From: Cinclus cinclus
Taxonomy: Eukaryota; Chordata; Aves; Passeriformes; Cinclidae
DNA length: 64,000 nt
Reading direction: 5' to 3'
Assembly: GCF_963662255.1 (NCBI RefSeq)
Contig: NC_085048.1
Location: forward strand, 103,884,499-103,948,498
Shown here: in pieces, positions 57,701 to 64,000 of the stretch
Position numbering within the stretch: position 1 is the first letter of the stretch
Layout: the number at the start of each line of letters is the position of its first letter
Program-made: the position numbers and the translations under genes
Notes under the pieces: model-generated
Seen by the model: only the letters and a program-made list of their open reading frames with translations
What the model was told of the DNA's origin: nothing
Databases searched by the model: none

Positions 57701-59239
57701 TCACCCCAAAAAAGGGCATCTTGGACCTACATTTTTTAACCACTGGACTTAAGTACACGAGACTGTACAACCTCTGACATGAAGTAACGCTGAATATGAT
57801 GACATAACGTTGTAAGAACAGACAGAAATAACGTGGAAAAGCCCTTTCTGACTCTAACAGGCAGCTGGTGACACAGGTGAAACACCTACTCTACCACTTA
57901 ATAATTTTTTTTTAATTTAGAATGGGAATGAAGAAATGGAGCCAATTACCTTAGTGGATCTGACAGGCAACTCTAAATGGATCCTTGGTTTGGGCCATTT
58001 TTATCCCTATGAATAATGATAAAATGACTCAGAAGAGATGCCTGAGGAAATACTGCACACTTCCAGCCCAGATAATATTAATAAGGCAGGCTCCCAGCTG
58101 CAGAGAAAAAAAACCCAAACAAATCATCTTGTTTTTCACTTGTACCCCCTTTTCTTTGACCAAATTAGAGGAGAGGAGGGTGGGGAGAGAAGGGGAGAGG
58201 ATGGGGAGGAGTGCCTCCCACACCTGAGTGGATGAAAACATCCCTGTCACCTCCAGGCATGCTCCAGAAGGAGTTTGCAGCATTTCTGTGGGCAGAAATA
58301 ATATTTGTGGCTGCACTTGGCTGGGTTAAAAAAAAAAGTTTCAGGGCAAAGAAATGCTTCTGCCATAGGGTGTGGAGGGACTGACAGTCAGGAGCAAGGA
58401 GAAACACCGTTCCCCCCGGTGATAAATATTTGTGGAGGATGCAAGTACAGGAAGGATTTGCTTACCCCCCATGGACAGGTCCAGGCACTGGACTGGGTGC
58501 ACAAATGGTCTGTTCCAGTATGGTAACTCTTATTTTCCTGTGAAAATACAGATTTCATGGTGCAAGATCAGTTCTGTCAGATTAAATCAAAATGCAATAA
58601 TCACTGAGCAACTGCCATCTGATATCTAAATACCCCCACCAGCCTTATCCTACTATTAATTTTAAAACAGACACCTCCAAGAAGGAGGATTTTTTTTTTT
58701 TCCAAGGAGAGGAATAAAAATCCTCTGAAGTGATAAAAATTAATCTCAGTTCATGTTAGTTTCAGTGACAGCGATTGTACCAGGCACACAGGCTATCCAA
58801 GGGTATTTCTGGGATGAATTCTGCATCTCAAAATAAGACAGAGGAGTGTGAGAGATGTTGTTTTGTAGGAAGAATTTCCCCACCCCATCCCCACACCCCC
58901 CAGAAAAAATCATCTGCAACTTCTGGGCAGAGAGGCCAGGGGAACTGCTGTGCCTTTAAGACCAGATGTAACCTGCAAATCAAAAGGGCACAGCATTCAC
59001 CCATGTCATTGTCCCCCTGAAAGATCAAAACCTCATTATATACTTGATGGAGTATCTGTTCTTTTAAAGTTGTTTACATATTTCTCCTTTTTTTAATTTT
59101 ATTTTTTCTGACAGCCTTCACTACTTTTCCTTTTCTCCATCTATTCTTACCACTTTTGAATTACAGAGATCTATTTTCAGATGAACGTGCTGAACAAAAC
59201 CTTTATCTGGGTATTTTTTTCCCCTCTCCTCTCTGATTT
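54791..59239. other. Background, no gene supported
   Basis: Frames of up to 111 codons (54939-55274, plus) occur without a domain. Poly-A (12) lies at 54813-54824, T (12) at 58690-58701, and a purine-rich stretch at 58167-58212. From about 59080 the sequence becomes strongly T-rich as it approaches the next element. Confidence 0.55.
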
Positions 59240-59780
59240 TTCCCCCCCTTTTTTCCTTTTTTTTTTATTTCCCAACATGGCGGTACGTGCTTATGCCCGC
59301 TATCTGCATAAGTCTTTTGTGTATTGCTAATGGAGTGCTGGAATTGTGGCAGCTCTGAGCAGGGAATACATGTGAGCAACAATATGCTGACAGACCCCTC
59401 GGTGGAATCTAATCTGTTCCAGCTCATGCACTCCTCAGAAACTATTTAACTTTCATTAAACTGTGTTTGATATCAGCTAAATAGAATGCATACGGCACCA
59501 ATATAGCTCATATGGTCTCATTCATTCGATCACAGCAGTGCTTTTTTCTTATATTTTCCCCCCACTTGTGTCAGTACCCAGTATAGCTGGGTAAATAGGA
59601 GACCTTTGAAGATATAGTTAGTACTCAGATTTCTTTATTCTTTTGTGCTGGTTTCTTAGTGTTGAAACAGTGATTCATGTATGTCTCAGACAGCCTCCAT
59701 TAATTTCATGTAATGTAGCTTTTATCTCGTAGCTGGGACAACTATCTCCAGCGCTGTCTCCCTATAGCATCTCTCACGCA
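59240..59780. promoter_or_regulatory. Candidate conserved noncoding element, strongest-looking in window
   Basis: A polypyrimidine lead-in ends at CAACATGGCGG (59273-59283), a YY1-like site. About 500 bp of unique sequence follows, with words such as TATCTGCATAAG, ATTGCTAATGG, CAACAATATGCTGACAG and ACACTTTCATTAAAC-like AT cores. The balanced composition, absence of repeats, isolated retained CpGs and lack of any long frame fit an ultraconserved-type enhancer. I cannot name the target gene. Confidence 0.45.
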
Positions 59781-59875
59781 GCAGTCCCTCCACCTTCCCA
59801 CCCCCCCTTCCCAGCACCCCTTTTTCTCTCACCAGCAGCTCATTTTTGGAGAATTTACTTTTGTTTTCTTACGCT

Positions 59876-59902
59876 GGGGGGGACGGGGAGGGGGGGGACG
59901 GG
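59876..59902 (+). promoter_or_regulatory. G-quadruplex motif
   Basis: Four G runs of 7, 4, 8 and 3 (59876-59882, 59885-59888, 59890-59897, 59900-59902) are separated by loops of 2, 1 and 2 nt. Short loops of this kind predict a very stable parallel quadruplex. It sits between two candidate regulatory elements, just after a C-rich stretch (about 59797-59820). Confidence 0.7.
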
Positions 59903-60539
59903 AAATAAATAAAAGAGGGCTAAGATTGCTGAGGAGAAGTAAGGTAAAGATCTCTCCGTCCGCGTGGATGTCTTTATGTCTTGAGGAGGGAGAAAAAAAG
60001 GCAGGGGGAGCAGGGAAGGGAGGGCTTTGTGGGGAGTGGGCTAAAATATCTTTCGTGGCAGCGGCTGGATAACAGTTTTTTTAACCTATTCACAGCGCAC
60101 TAATTTGATTATGAATGCAGCACAGTAGGAGCATGCAGTTTCTGAGGAGCGGGAGGAGGAGGCGACGGGCACCAGATTTACAAGCCAGGGCTGTTCAAAA
60201 GTTTGAATGGTCAAATGTGCCTTACCAAAAAAAACCAAAAAAAATTTGAGAAAATTATCAAGACCTAAATCTCCCTCCAACAGTCATGAACTCCCCAAAA
60301 AATTATAAAAATCCCCAACACCAAAGCAGCCAGCCCTTCAAACCAAAGAGAGCTGCAGTGAGTGTGTTACCACCACAAATAAACATTGTGAGTCCATTTG
60401 TAAATAAAAAGAGAAAAAAAGCTGTTTTGCTTCTTTTTCTGCCCCCCCTTTTTGCCTCTTGAATGATTCAAATGCATTAAAGACTTCTTCACCTTACAAG
60501 GAGGATGGAAGAGGGAAAACAACATCAACTTGATTGTGA
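59903..60539. promoter_or_regulatory. Candidate conserved block, purine-rich then mixed
   Basis: Continuation of the cluster. It includes CTAATTTGATTATGAATG (about 60100) and the palindrome TTCAAA-AG-TTTGAA (60194-60207). A GCGG/CGACGGG-containing patch near 60150 keeps CpGs. A-rich tracts at 60224-60244 and 60410-60420 interrupt it. Confidence 0.33.
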
Positions 60540-60930
60540 AAAGTGAAAGTGATTACTTTATGTTTTTTTTCAAGGTTTTTCCCAATTACGTTTTATTAAG
60601 TCCAAAGGAATAATCACAATTTTTTTTAATATATTGCTTAAGAGAAACAACATGGGGTCCTTTGGTAGAGGGAACCCAATTATTTGGGATATTATTTTGT
60701 GAAACCTTTTCATTTTATTAGTATACCAGAGGGTTTTCACGTTCGCCAGGCTAAGTCCTAACCATTATTACTTTTTGGGAAGAATTGTCTCACTGGGGCA
60801 ATTAATTCTATACATTAACACTGGTCGCTGCTGTGTCGCACGTTTTAAACCGGAGAAGGAGCGCGAGCTCCTCACACAATTTATCATCCAGTTCATAACG
60901 GGGTCACCAACACCAGCCCAGGTAACATAA
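60540..60930. promoter_or_regulatory. Candidate conserved noncoding element
   Basis: CAATTACG, TTTATTAAG, CCCAATTATTTGGGATATT, CCATTATTAC and GGCAATTAATTC words give a high density of homeodomain cores, mixed with retained CpGs (CACGTTCGCC, TGTCGCACG, GGAGCGCGAGC). No open frame of note before 60893. Confidence 0.42.
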
Positions 60931-61183
60931 AATGAGCTTTAATTTTTTTTTTCTTAAGGGGAGATTTTGCCGTGCAGCAACTTTGCAAAGTCCCGGGCTG
61001 CACACTGAGTTTGCCAGCACTCTGAGCACAAGCCCTGGGTCTCCAGGCAGCATTGCAGCAGCGGCTGCCAAAGGGAGAGCAGAAACATGCCCTATCTGCT
61101 CCCTGGAAATCAAATCCTACTGCAGCAACTTCGCTCCCGAGCTCGCAGAGGCTGCGCAGGGAAGGGCTCACTGCTAGCTAGCA
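60931..61183. other. GC-richer segment within the regulatory cluster
   Basis: Opposed frames of 81 codons (plus) and 92 codons (minus) cover this stretch; neither has a recognisable domain. It ends with the palindrome GCTAGCTAGC (61173-61182). Confidence 0.45.
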
Positions 61184-61350
61184 AAAGGCTGATCCAAAAA
61201 TTATGGAGAGAAGCTTATTGACATTTTTACTGTACATTATTAATCTTATTAATCACGTTAACAAAGCCTAATTGAAAATGCATCATCTGTAATCACGTCA
61301 ATCTTCAGTTTAGGGATTTTTGTTAGAGTAAACCAGAGAGGAGTAATTCA
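61184..61350. promoter_or_regulatory. Candidate conserved noncoding element with repeated TAATCACGT sites
   Basis: TAATCACGTTAA (61250-61261) and TAATCACGTCAA (61290-61301) are 11/12 identical and exactly 40 bp apart, about four helical turns. They lie among further ATTA cores (TTATTAATC, CCTAATTGAAAATGC). Paired near-identical sites at helical spacing suggest two copies of one binding site. The factor is not certain; the sequence combines a TAATC homeodomain core with an ACGT centre. Confidence 0.42.
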
Positions 61351-62036
61351 TACTCTGCTGCTGTTTGCCCCCAGTTTTGGGGTGGCTGATTTCCATCACC
61401 TCCACACATCCCCAAGTCAGAGGCAGTGAAATGAATAGCTGTGGTTTCCAGCACCGTGAGCCCAGAGATAAAACCAGCTTTAGGTTTAGCACTGCAGGAT
61501 GAGCAGGCAAGGGGCTCTGTACTTGCCCCCTTTCTGCTGCAGCCAACACAGGACCCTGGTCATGGTACCTCTGCTAGAGGTACCAGCAACAGGCATTGCC
61601 TGTCCTGATGCTTTTCCATTCAAAAAACTGCCCGTGAAAAAATGTTCTTGTAGGACAAGGGACAAACAGGCACACAGGAAAGATATTTAGGGAGCAAAGA
61701 AGTTTCACTCCCCAGCAAGTGACAGGAAAACCCAAAGACCAGCTTTTGTACCTCCTGACATCGTACACTGTGAAGCCTCTCCCAAAGGGATGGTGCCAGC
61801 ACAATTGTATACCATACACAGCCTAAATGGCCACTAAAAGACTTCACTGCAGAGATCCCTCAGCTCACCAGGAAGAAAAATGCCAGCACTCTCATTGCAG
61901 CATCTCCCTACTTGCCCTGTTGCAAGGGCACCTCAAAATAATGTTTCCCCATTTACTTCCAAATCAGAGGCAGCACAGCCCTGATTCGTGCTATGGCCAC
62001 CCCTGCAGGGCTCTGGGCATCCTGGGCATCCCCACA
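61351..62036. other. Background with a short perfect hairpin
   Basis: TGGTACCTCT (61563-61572), GCT, AGAGGTACCA (61576-61585) form a perfect 10-bp-arm inverted repeat with a 3-nt loop. Frames of 63-81 codons overlap on both strands. No gene recognised. Confidence 0.55.
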
Positions 62037-62108
62037 GCACAAGGAAGGGTATTGGGCAGGGATTGTCCCCTGGCACGGGGAAGGGTGTTGGGCATAGATT
62101 GTCCCCAG
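62037..62108. repeat. Two-copy tandem repeat, 36-bp unit
   Basis: Copies at 62037-62072 and 62073-62108 are about 83% identical by eye and share AGGGT and TTGGGCA words. The period is a multiple of three, so frames on both strands (204 codons plus at 61827-62441; 70 codons minus) stay open through it. The repeat therefore does not itself support coding. The 204-codon frame has no recognisable domain. Confidence 0.8.
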
Positions 62109-64000
62109 CTGTGCTTGCCCAGGAGCTGCACCACAGCTGGGGCACTCAGAGCTGCAGTGTTACTCCTCCTCTGGATGCTCCACATTATTTTTTTTCTCTT
62201 CTTTGGGACAGTAGGGGAAGCACCACTGATCCCCCTGGCACAAAATTACAGCTTTCACATCATGGAAATTCAAGATCTTTGCAAAACCCACAAGGTGCTC
62301 ACACATCCCCAGACCACTCCCTGGGATAGGGGAAATGACAGCATTGACCACAACCATGCTCTGCAACCCAGAAGAGTTCACCACTCAAAGCCAAAACAGA
62401 GCATGTGGCAATGCATTAGTCCCCTCACATCCATTTTTTAAAAATTATTTTAAGCTTTCTGCAACATGCATGCTCCTGTGCGCTGCTGCCAACAACAAAT
62501 AGGACGGGAGAACTAAGGCCGGAGCAGTGAGGAATTCCTGGAACACTGGAGAGCAGCTGCACAAGTGCTGTGCAGCCAGGTAGAGCTGAGAGAGGCATCT
62601 CTGATTCATAATCTGCACTCAGCACTTCTTCTGAGCTCTAATGAAAACTGTGGCATATTGGTCGCTCTCGCTGCCAAGTGATATGGCCATGCCCTCTCCA
62701 CAGTATCCAGCTACAAACACACTTGATGGGCACTCTCCGGGGGGACTGCCTGCGCTGATTTTACATTGCTAACATATGTAGGTACACCTGAAAGCTGCAG
62801 CCTGCCACTTCTCATGGACCTCACTGGGTACCTTTGCTCTTTTGCCACCAAGGGTTAATTTTCTAATGGCTGCTTTGCTGCTGAAGCTGGCCAAGTTTTT
62901 CATCGCCTGCAGAGCACCACAAGCTGTGATTTGGAGCCAGAAAACACCATTAATTTTCTAAATAGGAAGGATCACATATGTAAACTGTCTGGGTCTATAA
63001 CCAGTTGGGCAGGTAGAAGGCAAAGAGAAGGAAAGAGGATTTTTTTTTTTTTTTTAAACACCAAAGCAAAATAAACCCAAGACTGCTGGCTGCACTGAAG
63101 TATCTTGGCAAAGCTGGGCTCCCCCTTGCCTTCCCCCATGCCCCCAGCCACACACACACTCTCAGCATCACCCACGATAGTGCTCATTTTCACTGGAAAA
63201 GGTCAGCTGGATGATTTATTGAATAGTTATTGAAGCTTTTTTACATGAGGCTGTATGGGAAAAGTTACCAGAAAATTCAAGGAACTGGCTCGTGGTTTGT
63301 ATCAGAACCAGGCCGACTGCCTTCCCACAGCAGAGTGGGCTAATCCTGCCCCACGAGTGTCACTGTGAACTCCCATTTGTGCCAACGGAGGTGACAGGTG
63401 GCCTTGGAATTCAGCTGGAGCAGAGGGCTGCAGCCCTCTGCAGAGAGTGGGGTCCAGTGTTCGCTCCCTACACCACCCTCCTCCCAAACACACACAGCAG
63501 CCGATGTCACAGGGATGCCTGGTTTCTTTCAGCCAGGCACATGCACAAGAACAACTTTCTGGTGGTGCAGAAGGAAGAGATGAAGCTCCAGGGGCTCTCC
63601 TGCCCCAGGTGCAGCTGCCCACGTGCCCTCTGGCCACTGGCTGTGCCTCAATTTCTCTATGTGCAAGCTGGTGGGCAGATACTGACCACAGAGGGGTGCT
63701 CTGGGTCTTAATTAATTAACACCTTGCTCAAGGTACTTGGAAGGTCTTTGGTGGAGGAGACTACCAAAGTTCATATTATCAAGTGACTTAAGAGGCCAAA
63801 ACAACAACAACAAAAGAATCTAATGTTTTTTCTTTCCCCAAGTCTTTCTTGTTAGACTTGGCCCTGTGAAATTCAACTTTCCAGCTTGTTCATGCCCCTC
63901 CACATAGTATTTGGAGCTGCCTTCTCCTGCCTTTGTGAGCTGAGAAGGGCAGGACCAAGGGTTCCCTCAACTGGCAACCACCACTCAGACCAGGCACTAC
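62109..64000. other. Background to window end, no gene supported
   Basis: A T run of 16 lies at 63040-63055 and a CA/AC microsatellite-like stretch at about 63150-63161. A 139-codon plus frame (63292-63711) is opposed by a 111-codon minus frame (63302-63637). An AAC repeat lies at about 63800-63813. The sequence runs off the window without a recognisable gene. Confidence 0.55.

Noticed and set aside
60620..60640. Similarity to miR-137 (TTGCTTAAGA words)
   Set aside because: Only a ten-base match, without the rest of the mature sequence or a hairpin.
61827..62441. 204-codon plus-strand frame
   Set aside because: Crosses a 36-bp tandem repeat that keeps frames open by its period. No domain, and opposed frames exist on the minus strand.

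Overview
The window reads as a piece of a vertebrate nuclear genome, most likely avian. The evidence is one 5'-truncated CR1-type LINE 3' end (about 37003-37350, minus strand) with the sequence typical of sauropsid and especially bird CR1 copies, few recognisable interspersed repeats, general CpG depletion with a few small CpG-richer islets, and many short poly-A and A/C-rich tracts. No bacterial, organellar or viral organisation is visible. Turtle or crocodilian cannot be excluded from CR1 alone, and no species or chromosome is claimed.

I find no protein-coding gene I can support. The longest open frames (223, 205 and 182 codons) overlap comparable frames on the other strand or in other phases, contain no domain I recognise and have no convincing exon structure. 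No tRNA, rRNA, snRNA or known microRNA was recognised. The best reading is intergenic or intronic DNA, in the style of a regulatory gene desert.

Against this background several stretches look like candidate conserved noncoding (enhancer-type) elements. They are low in repeats and mostly AT-rich, with dense homeodomain (TAAT), TGACAG, GATA, octamer, CRE and RFX-type motifs. The strongest are 9765-10460, 18100-18460, 29840-30130, 33010-33480, 34380-35360, 38000-38420, 39400-39980, 51510-51870, 53420-53830, 54560-54790 and the cluster 59240-61350. Conservation could not be measured here; these calls rest on composition and motif content only.

Two CpG-richer islets could be small promoters or regulatory islands: 23098-23350 carries a perfect YY1-type element, and 28985-29345 carries a perfect estrogen-response-element core next to a TATA-like box. 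Structural items include an 18-bp perfect hairpin with a third partial copy (8568-8637), a 22-bp palindrome pairing two GATA sites (15113-15134), a 19-bp imperfect pre-miRNA-sized hairpin (47794-47858), a strong G-quadruplex motif (59876-59902), a local duplication of about 60-110 bp (27660-28518), a 36-bp tandem repeat (62037-62108), and long strand-asymmetric A/C or T/G tracts. Two weak exon-like splice-site pairs (6667-6723 and 40390-40430) are recorded as possible lncRNA exons but are within chance expectation.
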